A DNA stretch of 64,000 nucleotides from Kineococcus siccus (GCF_009906795.1 NZ_JAAALN010000001.1:48466-112465), one strand, 5' to 3'. Positions 42,034-51,075 are shown, numbered from the stretch's first letter. The notes: generated by a model from the sequence alone, not told the origin. Made by a program: numbers and translations.

Positions 42034-43914
42034 GTGTCGTTGGTCCGTCGTTCTGCCGCTCAGCTCGAGGAAGAGCTGCCCACCGGCTCCATCATCGAGG
42101 CGCTCATGGAGCAGATGCTCTATAAGGCCGGCTACGGGGCCAGCTCTAGTGAGCAGAATTCGTGGCGGAAGAGCCTCCCCGTGCTCGCGACCGACCTCGT
42201 CGAGGCCGGGCTGGGGGACGTCGAGGTGCTGCTCGAGCACCAGCTGCCCTTGACGTCCAAGCGGGCTGACGTGGTGCTCGCAGGCGTGCATCCGAAGACC
42301 GGGGAGTCCTCCTAGGTGGTCGTTGAGTTGAAGCAGTGGAGTGCCGCATACCGCTTCGAGGGCAACCCCGACCTCGTCGTCGTCCCCGGCATGGCGGGGC
42401 CCCCGAAGCTGCACCCGGTCAAGCAGGTGCGCGGCTACGTCGAGTACCTCCTCGACTTCACGCGCTCGCTCGAGTTCACCCACGACGCGGTCGCCGGTGT
42501 CGCATACCTACACAACGCCCTCGACCCTGGGGCAGTCGCGGACCTGGAGGGCTACACCATGGACCGCTCCGGGCGCCTCTTCACGGGGGCGGACCGTGGA
42601 GCTCTGCGCCAGCACCTCCTCAGTCGGCTGGCGCCCGGCGTCTCCGGTGTGGACGCCGCCGACGAGCTGCTGGGCTCGAAGGTGGCGCCGTCGAAGCAGC
42701 TCCTGAGGGTGGCTGCTGCGGAGATCCGCGATCGTGAGCAGTTCCGGTTGGTCGGAGAGCAGCAGGAAGCCGTCGACCTCGTCCTGCACCAGGTCAAGCA
42801 GGCTAAGGCGGGCAACAGCAAACGGGTCGTCGTCGTCACCGGGGGCCCAGGCAGCGGCAAGAGCGTCATCGCGCTCTCACTGCTGGGGGAGTTGTCGCGC
42901 AAGGGGCAGACCGTCCTGCATGCCACCGGTTCTAGGTCGTTCACCCAGACGTTGCGCAAGGTCGCGGGACACCGAGCGCCGCGGGTGCAGTCGATGTTCA
43001 AGTACTTCAACCAGTTCATGGCCGCCGAGCCCAACGACCTCGATGTCCTGATCCTCGACGAGGCTCACCGCATCCGGGAGACGTCGGTGGACCGCTACAC
43101 CCGTGCGGAGCTCCGCACCGGTCGGCTGCAGGTCGACGAGCTCATCGCGGCGGCGCGCGTCCCCGTCTTCCTCCTGGATCAGCACCAGGTCGTCCGACCG
43201 GGGGAGATGGGGTCGCTGGAGGAGATCACCCGACACGCTGAGCGCCTCGGCCTCGACGTCATGACCATCGCCCTGGACGCCCAATTCCGGTGCGGTGGGA
43301 GCGCCGAGTACGTCCGCTGGGTGCAGCAGTTGCTCGGCCTCGACGACGCAGGCGTGATCGACTGGGCCGGTGACGAGGGCTTCCAGGTCATCGTCGCCGA
43401 CACCCCCGAGGAGATGGAACAGCTGCTGGCGGCGAGGCGCGAGGAGGGCTACTCCGCACGCATGTCCGCGGGCTACTGCTGGCCGTGGAGCAAGAAGCCG
43501 GCCTCCGACGGCAGCCTGGTGCGCGACGTCCACATCGGCGACTGGGCGCGACCCTGGAATGTCCCCGGCGACCGTGCCGTCGGGGACGCACCGCCGGCCG
43601 CGCTCTGGGCGACGGAGCCCGGTGGCTTCGGTCAGGTTGGGTGCATCTACACCGCTCAGGGGTTCGAGTACGACTGGAGCGGCGTGATCATCGGCCCGGA
43701 CCTCGTGTGGCGGGACGGCGCCTTCCGCAGCGACCGGAGTGCCAACAAGGACCCTGACTTCCGCAACAGCACCCGGGTCAGCGACGCGGACTTCGACCGT
43801 CTGGTGCGCAACGTCTACAAGGTGCTCCTCACTCGCGGCATGGTCGGGACGGTGCTGTACGCGACGGACGATGAGACACGACAGCAACTGCGGCGGCTCA
43901 TTTGTCGTGAGTGA
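42034..43914 (+). pseudogene. DUF2075 (Schlafen-like) helicase gene with in-frame TAG
   Basis: The frame from GTG 42034 (GGGGGA 6-7 nt upstream) runs 93 codons, meets TAG at 42313-42315, and continues in the same frame to 43914. The N-terminal piece (LVRRSAAQLEEELPTGSIIE, then HQLPLTSKRADVVLAG) and the part after the stop (VVVELKQWSAAYRFEGNPDL) join perfectly as one DUF2075 protein of ~626 residues, with Tyr expected at the stop (TAC/TAT to TAG). Motor elements are VVTGGPGSGKSVIALSLLGE (~266-285), VLILDEAHRIRE (~338) and the closing VLLTRGMVGTVLYATDDE. The N-terminal domain is PD-(D/E)XK-like: ADVVLAG, then VVVELKQW, so the stop lies just before the catalytic E-x-K strand. Without readthrough or restart at GTG 42316 the gene is dead. 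Confidence 0.85.
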
Positions 43915-43998
43915 TCGTCATGCCGCGGGGCTGTCGCATGGCTCTTGGGGGGCAAAAGCCTCGCTTGCATGACGATGTACCGAGGTGAGTCATCGTCA
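43914..43998. repeat. Three ATCGTCA elements forming inverted repeats
   Basis: ATCGTCATGC (43914-43923) is the reverse complement of GCATGACGAT (43967-43976); TGACGATG (43970-43977) pairs in turn with CATCGTCA (43991-43998), leaving a 13-nt loop. The shared middle arm can pair with either side. The array begins at the DUF2075 stop and ends 33 bp before the Fic start, so it could be an operator for fic, a terminator, or a switch between the two foldings. Confidence 0.5.
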
Positions 43999-44019
43999 GC
44001 CTTTTGTCCTAACCTTGAT

Positions 44020-44025
44020 TATGCT
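44020..44025 (+). promoter_or_regulatory. Putative -10 box of the Fic gene
   Basis: TATGCT ends 6 nt before ATG 44032, fitting a leaderless mRNA. The GGGG just before the ATG is too close to act as a good ribosome site. No -35 consensus is visible 17-18 nt upstream. Confidence 0.4.
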
Positions 44026-44031
44026 GGGGCA

Positions 44032-45297
44032 ATGTCCCGCCTCGTCAGCGCCGTCTGGAGCCCCGACCCCGGGGACGTCAGTGGCCTGCCGCGACGCTAC
44101 CGCCGCCCCTGCCGCTACGACGCCTACGTGCCGGACCCGCTGGTGGGCCGGGAGGTGCTGCTCCCCGCGGACGTCGCCGCCGACGTCTCTGACGCCGAGC
44201 GGGCGGTCCTCCAGCTCAACGCCTCGGGGCTGCCCTACCGCGGCTGCGAGGCGATCGCGCGGCTCCTCCTGCGAGCCGAAGCGGTGGCCTCCTCGCGCAT
44301 CGAAGGTTTGGAGATCGGCGGTCGAAGACTGACGCGGGCAGACGCTGCCCGGGCCGCTGACGGCTCGGTTCACGACGCTGGAGCGGCGGAGGTCCTCGGC
44401 AACATCGACGCGATGCGCGCCGCCGTCGACGACGTCGCCCGACGTCCACGCCTCGACCTCGGCGCGATCAGCGAGATCCACCGCGCCCTCCTGGCCGGAA
44501 CGCGCGACGCCTCGTGGGCGGGTACCTTCCGCGACCGGCAGAACTGGATCGGGGGGTCGAGCTACAACCCGTGCGCCGCGGACTTCGTGCCGCCGCCACC
44601 TGACGAGGTCCCCGCGCTGCTGACGGACCTGGTCGAGTACCTGGAGTCCGACCTCCACCCGCCTGTGGTCCAGGCCGCCCTCGCCCACGCGCAGTTCGAG
44701 ACCATCCACCCCTTCGCCGACGGCAACGGGCGTACGGGCCGCGCCCTCATCCACGTCGTGCTGACCCGCCGCGGGTTGAGCCCGCACCACGTCCCGCCGG
44801 TCAGCCTCGTGCTGGCCACCCGCAGCCAGGCTTACATCGCCGGGCTCGAGAGCTTCCGCACGGAGGGCCACGACGGGCCGGCCCGCTGGATCGCGATCTT
44901 CGCCGCCGCCACCACCGAGGCCTGCGAGCGGGTGTCGGGACTGACCGACGGGCTCGCCGCCCTGCAGGGGCGCTGGCGCGAGGCGATCGGGACGGTCCGC
45001 GGGGGATCGACGGCGGCGCAGCTGCTCGACGAGGTGCTGCCGCAGACCCCGGTGTTCACGGTCGGCCAGCTGGTGACGCTCACCGGCCGCTCGACCCAGG
45101 CCGTCAACGAGGCCGTCGACCGGCTGCAGAGCGCCGGAGTGCTGCGCCAGACGACGGCCGGACGGCGCAACCGGGCGTTCGAGGTCGACGGGCTCATCGA
45201 CCTCATCACCGGGTTCGAGCGGTCGCTGGCGTCTCCTGCGGGTGACACCGCCGTCGAACCACCGGCGCGGCCGGTGCCGCGCCGCCTGGGGCGCTGA
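44032..45297 (+). CDS. Fic family protein with N-terminal inhibitory helix
   Basis: 421 aa from ATG 44032. The active-site loop HPFADGNGRTGR lies at ~226-237, preceded by QAALAHAQFETI; the His starts AMP transfer from ATP to a target hydroxyl. The inhibitory motif S-x-x-x-E-G appears in ASSRIEGLEI (~88), N-terminal to the Fic fold, making it a class II self-inhibited enzyme. The C-terminal ~90 residues include TVGQLVTLTGRSTQAVNEAV, a helix-turn-helix typical of Fic/DUF4172-like regulators that bind DNA. It is not paired with a toxin-antitoxin partner. The inverted-repeat array upstream may be its own operator. The target protein is unknown. Confidence 0.88.
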   Translation: MSRLVSAVWSPDPGDVSGLPRRYRRPCRYDAYVPDPLVGREVLLPADVAADVSDAERAVLQLNASGLPYRGCEAIARLLLRAEAVASSRIEGLEIGGRRLTRADAARAADGSVHDAGAAEVLGNIDAMRAAVDDVARRPRLDLGAISEIHRALLAGTRDASWAGTFRDRQNWIGGSSYNPCAADFVPPPPDEVPALLTDLVEYLESDLHPPVVQAALAHAQFETIHPFADGNGRTGRALIHVVLTRRGLSPHHVPPVSLVLATRSQAYIAGLESFRTEGHDGPARWIAIFAAATTEACERVSGLTDGLAALQGRWREAIGTVRGGSTAAQLLDEVLPQTPVFTVGQLVTLTGRSTQAVNEAVDRLQSAGVLRQTTAGRRNRAFEVDGLIDLITGFERSLASPAGDTAVEPPARPVPRRLGR

Positions 45298-45377
45298 CGG
45301 GTCGACCGCTGAAGCCCGGAAGACCCGAGCGCCGACCACTCGGCTCGGCTGGTGACCTTCCGATGCAAAGTTACATC

Positions 45378-45394
45378 ACTCGTAAGTGACGAGT
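45378..45394. promoter_or_regulatory. Palindromic operator candidate before the ATPase gene
   Basis: ACTCGT-AAGTG-ACGAGT is a perfect 6-bp inverted repeat covering the expected -35 zone of the -10 box TACGCT at 45404-45409. Two direct copies of AAGTTAC flank it (about 45368 and 45400). A repressor binding here would block transcription of the gene starting at 45417. Confidence 0.45.
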
Positions 45395-45403
45395 CGCGCA
45401 AGT

Positions 45404-45409
45404 TACGCT
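45404..45409 (+). promoter_or_regulatory. Putative -10 box of the ATPase gene
   Basis: TACGCT ends 7 nt before ATG 45417, the leaderless spacing. There is no purine-rich ribosome site. Confidence 0.45.
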
Positions 45410-45416
45410 GACTGAC

Positions 45417-46796
45417 ATGACAGCCTTCGTCCACCGCACCAGCGAGCTCGACGAGCTGACGCGGTGGTGGCGCGACCCCGCTCTGGGCGCTGCGCTGGTC
45501 TGGGGTCGCCGGCGGGTGGGCAAGACGGCTCTCGTCCAACGCTTCACGGAGATGGCCGCGCCAGGGCGCACCCTCTTCCACACGGGAGCCGGGCGCCCGC
45601 GGCCCGCGGAGCTGCAGCAGCTCAGTCGCGCCGTTCCCCCGGCTCTGCTCGGCGTCCGGGACGTGGCGAGCCGGCCGTTCGCCGACGTCGACGACCTCCT
45701 GGACCACCTGGCGCGCGAAGCGCAGCAGGAGCCGGTTCTCCTCGTCCTCGACGAGTACCCGGAGCTGCTGCGCTCGTTCCCCGAGCTGTCCGGCGTCCTG
45801 CGAGCGTTCCTCGACCGGCCGGCGAGCCGCGGTGTCCGGCTCCTCCTGTGCGGGTCGGCGGTGCGGAGCATGGCGGAGCTGCAGGAGGAGCGCGCTCCGC
45901 TCTTCGGCCGGTTCGGTCTGCGCCTGCAGCTGCACCCCTTCGCACCGCACGAGGTCTCAGCCCTCTTGCCCGGGATGCCTCCCGCCCAGCGGGCGCAGGT
46001 GTACGCGCTCCTCGGCGGGATGCCGCTGTACCTGTCGTGGTGGGACGCCGAGGACGACCTCGCGGGAAACCTCCGCCGGCTCGCGACCCGCCCCGGCGGA
46101 CTGCTGCTGACCGAGGGTGACCTGCTGCTGGCGACCGAGGTGGAACGCGGTGACCAGCCGGCCGCGGTACTGGCGGCCATCGCGACCGGGAAAACCAAGC
46201 ACCACGAGATCAAGTCGTGGATCGGCGCCGAACCGACACGGACGCTCGAGAGGCTGATCGAGATGAGGCTGGTGGAGCGGATCGTTCCCGTGACCGACGA
46301 CGTCCGCCGCAGTCGGCGACGCAGCTACCGCATCGCCGACAACTTCCTCGCCTTCCACCTCGGTCTGCTCGGTCGCTTCCGGCCCGAGATCGAGCGGGGG
46401 TTGGGGGAGAGCATCCTGCCGGTACTGATCGACGGCCTCGACGACGCCAGCGGGCTCCCGTGGGAGGTCGCTGTCCGCGATCACGTCAGGCGTCTCGCCG
46501 CACAGGGGGCTTTCGGCCCGGAGGTGGTCGCCGTCGGTCCGTGGTGGCGCGGCGACGGGGCGGACGAGATCGACGTCGTCGCGCTCGCCGGGCGTCAGCG
46601 GCGACCCGTGCTGGTGGGTGAGGTGACGTGGCGCCGTGACGTGGACGGTGATCGCCTCGTCAGATCGTTGCGGGTGAAGGCGGCTGCGTTGGACGTCGAC
46701 CCGGAGGACCTGCAGTTCCTCGTGGCGGGTCGCGACAGCGTCACCTTCCGCGCCGAGGCGGGGACCGCGATCACGGCGGCCGACGTCTTCGCGTGA
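45417..46796 (+). CDS. Archaeal-type ATPase with DUF234-like nuclease domain
   Basis: 459 aa from ATG 45417. Residues ~5-210 are a STAND-like ATPase_2 domain: FVHRTSELDEL, P-loop LVWGRRRVGKTALVQRF (~28-44), Walker B VLLVLDEYPELL (~106-117) and LLLCGSAVRSM. A winged helix follows (EIKSWIGAEPTRTLERLIEM, then RRSYRIADNFLAFHL). The C-terminal DUF234 part holds DEIDVVALAGRQ and then PVLVGEVTWRRD, a PD-(D/E)XK-like D…E-x-x layout in which the Lys is replaced by Trp/Arg, so nuclease activity is doubtful. The family is abundant in archaea and scattered in bacteria, with unknown function. It stands alone between palindrome and hairpin. Confidence 0.82.
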   Translation: MTAFVHRTSELDELTRWWRDPALGAALVWGRRRVGKTALVQRFTEMAAPGRTLFHTGAGRPRPAELQQLSRAVPPALLGVRDVASRPFADVDDLLDHLAREAQQEPVLLVLDEYPELLRSFPELSGVLRAFLDRPASRGVRLLLCGSAVRSMAELQEERAPLFGRFGLRLQLHPFAPHEVSALLPGMPPAQRAQVYALLGGMPLYLSWWDAEDDLAGNLRRLATRPGGLLLTEGDLLLATEVERGDQPAAVLAAIATGKTKHHEIKSWIGAEPTRTLERLIEMRLVERIVPVTDDVRRSRRRSYRIADNFLAFHLGLLGRFRPEIERGLGESILPVLIDGLDDASGLPWEVAVRDHVRRLAAQGAFGPEVVAVGPWWRGDGADEIDVVALAGRQRRPVLVGEVTWRRDVDGDRLVRSLRVKAAALDVDPEDLQFLVAGRDSVTFRAEAGTAITAADVFA

Positions 46797-46829
46797 TCGG
46801 CGGCGTGCGGAAACGAGGACGCCACGCAC

Positions 46830-46855
46830 GCGCCGCGTCAGACTGACGGCGGCGC
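46830..46855. terminator. Strong hairpin between convergent genes
   Basis: GCGCCG (46830-46835) pairs with CGGCGC (46850-46855), and inside them GTCA-GAC-TGAC extends the stem with one bulge. It sits between the ATPase stop at 46796 and the DUF1440 stop at 46864, a likely bidirectional terminator without a U-tract. Confidence 0.6.
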
Positions 46856-46863
46856 GCGGTGGC

Positions 46864-47400
46864 TCAGCCGGTGACGCGCCGGACCGTCCCGACGACCAGA
46901 TCGACGGCCACGCCGAACACCAGGTGCGACCCGCCCTCCCAGACCCACCACGCCTTCGGGAGTTCCGACAGCGAGGCCTGCACGCCCGTCACCGGCAGCA
47001 CGGTGGCGTGGAACGCGCCGAACAGGGCGGCGCCGCCGAGGGTGCCCGCGCCGGCCCGGGCGAGGGGGATCCGGCGCGAGATCACCGAGTAGGCGACGGG
47101 GTAGCCGTAGGCCAGGGCGCGGTGGAACCAGACGGCGCCGGCTTCCAGGTCGTCGCCCTCGAGGGCGTCGCCGTCGCCGCCCCGCCAGTCGACCAGGCGG
47201 CGGTAGAGCACCGAGGGGGGCATGCGGTCGCCATGGCCGGTCGGGTCGGCGCCGGGGAGCTCCTTCTGGCCGGGGGCGGGCGGGAAGACCTTCTCGCCCC
47301 AGCCCTGCAGCGTGGACTCGGCCTTCCCCTTCGCCTGCAAGCCGACCCAGCCCGCCAGGAGCCCCGTCGCCACGTCGAGCACGAATCGCGATGTCTTCAC
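46864..47400 (-). CDS. DUF1440 (YagU-like) membrane protein
   Basis: 178 aa from ATG 47400. The N-terminus (FVLDVATGLLAGWVGLQAKG KAES, split here) has the small-residue membrane helix of DUF1440. Later hydrophobic segments are AVWFHRALAYGYPVAYSVI, GAALFGAFHATVLPV and SHLVFGVAVDLVVGTV, about four membrane passes in total. DUF1440/YagU proteins are inner-membrane proteins, one of them linked to acid tolerance in E. coli. The direct function is unknown. It stands alone, convergent to the ATPase gene. Confidence 0.75.
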   Translation of the reverse strand: MKTSRFVLDVATGLLAGWVGLQAKGKAESTLQGWGEKVFPPAPGQKELPGADPTGHGDRMPPSVLYRRLVDWRGGDGDALEGDDLEAGAVWFHRALAYGYPVAYSVISRRIPLARAGAGTLGGAALFGAFHATVLPVTGVQASLSELPKAWWVWEGGSHLVFGVAVDLVVGTVRRVTG

Positions 47401-47590
47401 CTGCTGTGGCTACCTGACGGGCGTCGGGAAAGCAATCTCGGCGGGCCCGCTCGGCGCGGAGGCGGCGACATCGTCCAGGTGCAGCGGCCCCCGTCGGCAG
47501 TCAGAGCGCGGGCGAGACGGATGCCCCCCTTCGCGGCCGCCCCGGGAGTGGGCGACGCTGAGGTCCGACGCCAGGTCCGTGGCGGGACGG

Positions 47591-48562
47591 TCACGGCCCG
47601 GCCGGCGAGGATCCGGGCTCCTCGCTCCAGTCGAAGGTGCGGATGCGCCAGAACATCCAGGTGAGCCAGAGCCGGAGGTGCGGGGGTTCGACGGCGCAGC
47701 CGAGCGCGCGGACCGCTGTGCGGAGCTGTTCGTCCGGCAGCGCCAGCAGGTCGGCGCCTTCGGCGTCGACCCTCGTCAGGAACGGGACCGCTTCACCGAA
47801 GAGCAGGTCTCGCTGATCACGCCAGGGGAACAGCCGCGGGTCGTCGCTGAAGTACCCGCCGAGGGCGGACGTCAGGGCCGGCCACTGGGCTCGGAACCGG
47901 GCTACCGCTGTCGTCTCCGGCAGGGCCGGGTGGATGCCGGCGACCGACCATCCCCCTCCCGGCGAGCGGAGCATCCGCAGGCCCACGGTCGTGGTCTCGT
48001 GGGAGCTCACGACGACCTGGTCGTCGGACCACTCCGCCGCCGAGAGTTCGTTGACGCGCCCGACGATCTCCCCGGTGTCGTGGAGGAGGTGGCGTCGGAG
48101 GCCCTGATCCACGGGTGATGTCACCCAGGCGTCCAGGCTCGACCGGTGCGCAGAGGTCGCCGCCTCGGTGAACCGCGCTGCCGCCGACGAGGACAGTGGC
48201 GTGCCGCGGTGGCTCTGCCAGGTGTAGCGGTCGGGGAGGTCGTCGGGGTTGAGCCGGGTCTCGGGGTGCTCGATGACCTCGGTCAGGCGTTGCTCGAGCC
48301 ACTGCCCCCAGCGCCGCCACGAGGTCCCCTCGATCGGGTCCCGGCGGTTGATGCCCAGCGTGTTCGCCTGGTCGCCGACCTCCTCGTCCGATCTAGCCGT
48401 CGCTATCGCTTTGCGCCAGCGGGTGAGCGTGGTCGCTGGGTCGTGTGCCGGCTGGGCGATCTGCCTCTCCAGCGACTCGCGGTCGTCGAGGCTGTCGTAG
48501 ACCAGGTCCTGGTCTCCGCCGAAGGCCTCCGTGAGGATGGGGTCGTCGATCCACTCAGTCAT
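47591..48562 (-). CDS. Probable immunity protein for the adjacent toxin
   Basis: 323 aa from ATG 48562, which overlaps the toxin gene's end by 8 bp; an in-frame upstream start at 48595 would lie fully inside the toxin. I do not recognise the fold. It is acidic and Trp-rich (TSWRRWGQWLEQRL, LRLWLTWMFWRIRTFDWSEE), soluble, with no signal peptide. Tight overlap directly after an RNase-type polymorphic toxin is the usual place of the cognate immunity gene, which is the main reason for the call. Its length exceeds most immunity proteins, so a two-domain protein or a regulator is possible. Confidence 0.55.
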   Translation of the reverse strand: MTEWIDDPILTEAFGGDQDLVYDSLDDRESLERQIAQPAHDPATTLTRWRKAIATARSDEEVGDQANTLGINRRDPIEGTSWRRWGQWLEQRLTEVIEHPETRLNPDDLPDRYTWQSHRGTPLSSSAAARFTEAATSAHRSSLDAWVTSPVDQGLRRHLLHDTGEIVGRVNELSAAEWSDDQVVVSSHETTTVGLRMLRSPGGGWSVAGIHPALPETTAVARFRAQWPALTSALGGYFSDDPRLFPWRDQRDLLFGEAVPFLTRVDAEGADLLALPDEQLRTAVRALGCAVEPPHLRLWLTWMFWRIRTFDWSEEPGSSPAGP

Positions 48563-49787
48563 GGTTGAGGTAGGACGTGTGCACGCGGTAGACACCTTCC
48601 CTGTCGCGTTTGATGATGATCACCGCGGTGTTGACCGCCACCTCGACGACACCGCTTCCCTGAGCCCTGAACATCGTGCCTGTCTCGGCCCCCACGGGTA
48701 CCCGAAGAGTCTCCGTGCCAGGTGACCGCATTGATCTCAGCACGGATTCGTTGTCCCGTACCGCTCGGCTGATGACCTCCTCGGCGGTCGGCAGGTCGGC
48801 CCAGCGCGACGCTCGCCTCTCCCGTCGACCCAACGTCCCGGTCCTCTCGTCCACGGTGCCGCGCAGTATCCGGTCCTTGAGGTACTGGTCGTCCACGTCG
48901 ACGTGCCGGCTGATCGTGTGCGCGCCGCGGACGCCTTCGCTGCGGGCGAGGTCGACGCCGGCCAGCATCTCGTCGAGGCTCTGGGGTGAGAGCCCGGGCG
49001 CGCGGCCGTGCCCATCGCGCTCGTGGCCGGGGGCGGCGTGGTCGACGGCCTTGCCGAGGCCCTTTCCGATCGCGGCACCGGCCAGGGCGCCGCCGGCGGC
49101 GCCGTAGCGGCCGTCGTCGAGGTCGTCGAGGTGCAGGGCGTCGCGGGCGGTGTCGACGGGGTGGGTGGCCTGGTCCCACAGGGTCGCCGGCACGGCGGAG
49201 ACGTCGTGCCACCAGCCGTCGGGGTCGTCGAGCCAGCCGAGGCTGATCCACAAGGCGCCCTTGACGCCGTCGCCGACGGCATCGGCGGCGTCGCCGACGT
49301 GCTCGGTGAGGGTGCGGGGGCGGTGGGGGACGTGGTCGATGACCGCGGTGAGGCGTTGGGCGAGGCGGTCGGCGGCGTCGTCGTAGGCGTCGAGGACCTG
49401 CCGACGGCTGGCCTGCCAGCCGTCGATCGCGGCCCAGGTGCTCTGGAAGTCGGCGACGGTGAGGGTGGTGTCCAGGGTGCGGGCCTGGGCCTCGGCGAGC
49501 GCGGCGTCGATGGCCCGCAGGCGGGCCTGGAGGAGGCCGAGTTCGCGGGAGTAGTCCTCGATGATCCCCGCGCCGGCGGTGGCGATGTCGGCGAGCAGGG
49601 TCACACGTCCGCTGAGCGCGGCGGCGCGTTCGGCGAAGCTGATCTGCGCGGTCCCGGACCAGCCGCCGACGGTGGCGGTGGCGGTGGTGAGGGTGTCGGT
49701 GGCCTCGGTCAGGGCGCCGGCGGTGGTGCGGGCGACGGAGGCGGCGGTGTCGGCGGCTGCGGGGTGCAGCATCGACAGCTCGTCCAT
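48555..49787 (-). CDS. WXG-type polymorphic toxin with RNase A-like C-terminus
   Basis: 410 aa from ATG 49787. Residues ~1-110 are helical with a W-x-G turn (VGGWSGTAQISFAERAAAL), like WXG100/LXG substrates of type VII (ESX) secretion. The middle is a linker with a glycine-rich patch (YGAAGGALAGAAIGKGLGKA). From ~285 the sequence GVRGAHTISRHVDVDDQYLK, then SRWADLPTAEEVISRAVRDN and finally RVHTSYLNHD, matches the CdiA-CT bacterial RNase A-like toxin domain (PF18431-type), with the expected early catalytic His and a second one near the end (HTSY). It likely degrades tRNA or other RNA in rival cells. No ESX secretion genes are in the window. Confidence 0.78.
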   Translation of the reverse strand: MDELSMLHPAAADTAASVARTTAGALTEATDTLTTATATVGGWSGTAQISFAERAAALSGRVTLLADIATAGAGIIEDYSRELGLLQARLRAIDAALAEAQARTLDTTLTVADFQSTWAAIDGWQASRRQVLDAYDDAADRLAQRLTAVIDHVPHRPRTLTEHVGDAADAVGDGVKGALWISLGWLDDPDGWWHDVSAVPATLWDQATHPVDTARDALHLDDLDDGRYGAAGGALAGAAIGKGLGKAVDHAAPGHERDGHGRAPGLSPQSLDEMLAGVDLARSEGVRGAHTISRHVDVDDQYLKDRILRGTVDERTGTLGRRERRASRWADLPTAEEVISRAVRDNESVLRSMRSPGTETLRVPVGAETGTMFRAQGSGVVEVAVNTAVIIIKRDREGVYRVHTSYLNHD

Positions 49788-49793
49788 GCCGTG

Positions 49794-49799
49794 AACCTA
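49794..49799 (-). promoter_or_regulatory. Putative -10 box of the toxin gene
   Basis: On the minus strand TAGGTT ends 6 nt before ATG 49787, again the leaderless spacing; no -35 consensus is obvious. Confidence 0.35.
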
Positions 49800-50018
49800 G
49801 GCAGGCACGAGACCTCCGGGATCGCGTTGTCCACAGGGCTGGGGATGGGGAGGCCGGGCGCGGCTGACCCGGATCGAGCGGGGACCTCGGGTGCTCCCGG
49901 GTGCGTGGCGACGGGTGCGCGGCCCTGACCAGCGCAAATGTGCAGCTTCAAGCATCCGCTCGGCCGAACGGGGTGACCCGTCGCTCCGGACGCCCGCGAG
50001 GAGGTGCACCATGACGCC

Positions 50019-51065
50019 GTGACCGACACGACTGCCGCCCCGGCGGGGCCCCGCGCGACGCTCGAGACGCTGCCCGTCCTCGACCTCTCGCGCCTGGACG
50101 CGGGCCCCGAGGAGGCGGACGCGTTCCGTGACGAGCTGCGCACCGTCATGCACGAGGTGGGCTTCTTCTACCTGACCGGGCACGGTGTGCCCGCGGACCT
50201 GACGGACGACCTGCTCGACGTCTCGCGGCGCTTCTTCGCCCTGCCCGAGGAGCAGAAGCTCGCGATCGAGAACGTTCACAGCCCCCAGTTCCGCGGCTAC
50301 ACGCGCGTCGGCGGCGAGCTGACCGCCGGCGGGGTCGACTGGCGCGAGCAGATCGACGTCGGCGTGGAGCGCGAGACGGTTGCGGCCGGGGCGGGTGTCG
50401 CGGACTACTGGCGCCTCGAGGGGCCGAACCTCTGGCCGCAGCAACTGCCCGCGATGAAGGGGGTCGTCGACCGCTGGAACGACCTGCTCAGCGGGGTGGC
50501 GCTGAAGCTGCTGCGGGCCATGGCGGCCTCGCTCGGCGCACCGGCGGACAGCTTCGACGACGCCTTCGCGACCCGGCCCTTCAACCTCACGAAGATCGTG
50601 CGCTACCCCGGGGAGTCGGACCCGGACCCGGTGCAGGGCGTCGGCCAGCACCGCGACGGTGGCGTCCTCACCCTGCTGCTCGTCGAACCCGGCAAGGGCG
50701 GCCTGCAGGTCGAGCACCACGGGCAGTGGATCGACGCGCCGGCCGTGCCGAGCGCGTTCGTGGTGAACATCGGCGAGATGCTCGAACTCGCGACCCAGGG
50801 CTACCTGCGGGCGACGCTGCACCGCGTCATCTCGCCCCGAAAGGGCAGCGACCGCATGTCGATCCCGTTCTTCTTCAACCCGGCGCTGGACGCGCGGATG
50901 CCGCAGCTGGACCTCGCCGAGGACCTGCGGGGCGAGACCGGCGAGCTGTCGCTGGACCCGATGGACAACCCGATCCTCGAGACCTACGGCGACAACGCGC
51001 TGCGCTACCGGCTGCGCGCCCACCCGAACGTCGTCGCGATCCACCACGCGGACCTGGTGAGCTGA
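50019..51065 (+). CDS. 2-oxoglutarate/Fe(II) oxygenase, isopenicillin N synthase-like
   Basis: 348 aa from GTG 50019 (VTDTTAAPAG), with GAGGAGG ~13 nt upstream; GTG 50004 would place the site on top of the start. DIOX_N features are LPVLDLSRLD and EVGFFYLTGHGVP. The catalytic facial triad is in VGQHRDGGVLTLLL (H-x-D, ~210) and LHRVISPRKGSDRMSIPFFF (distal His ~267 and the 2OG-binding R-x-S ~278). These non-haem iron enzymes hydroxylate or oxidise small molecules with O2 and 2-oxoglutarate; the substrate cannot be inferred. No biosynthetic cluster surrounds it. It ends 10 bp from the convergent DUF6226 gene. Confidence 0.88.
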   Translation: MTDTTAAPAGPRATLETLPVLDLSRLDAGPEEADAFRDELRTVMHEVGFFYLTGHGVPADLTDDLLDVSRRFFALPEEQKLAIENVHSPQFRGYTRVGGELTAGGVDWREQIDVGVERETVAAGAGVADYWRLEGPNLWPQQLPAMKGVVDRWNDLLSGVALKLLRAMAASLGAPADSFDDAFATRPFNLTKIVRYPGESDPDPVQGVGQHRDGGVLTLLLVEPGKGGLQVEHHGQWIDAPAVPSAFVVNIGEMLELATQGYLRATLHRVISPRKGSDRMSIPFFFNPALDARMPQLDLAEDLRGETGELSLDPMDNPILETYGDNALRYRLRAHPNVVAIHHADLVS

Positions 51066-51075
51066 GGCGTCCGCC

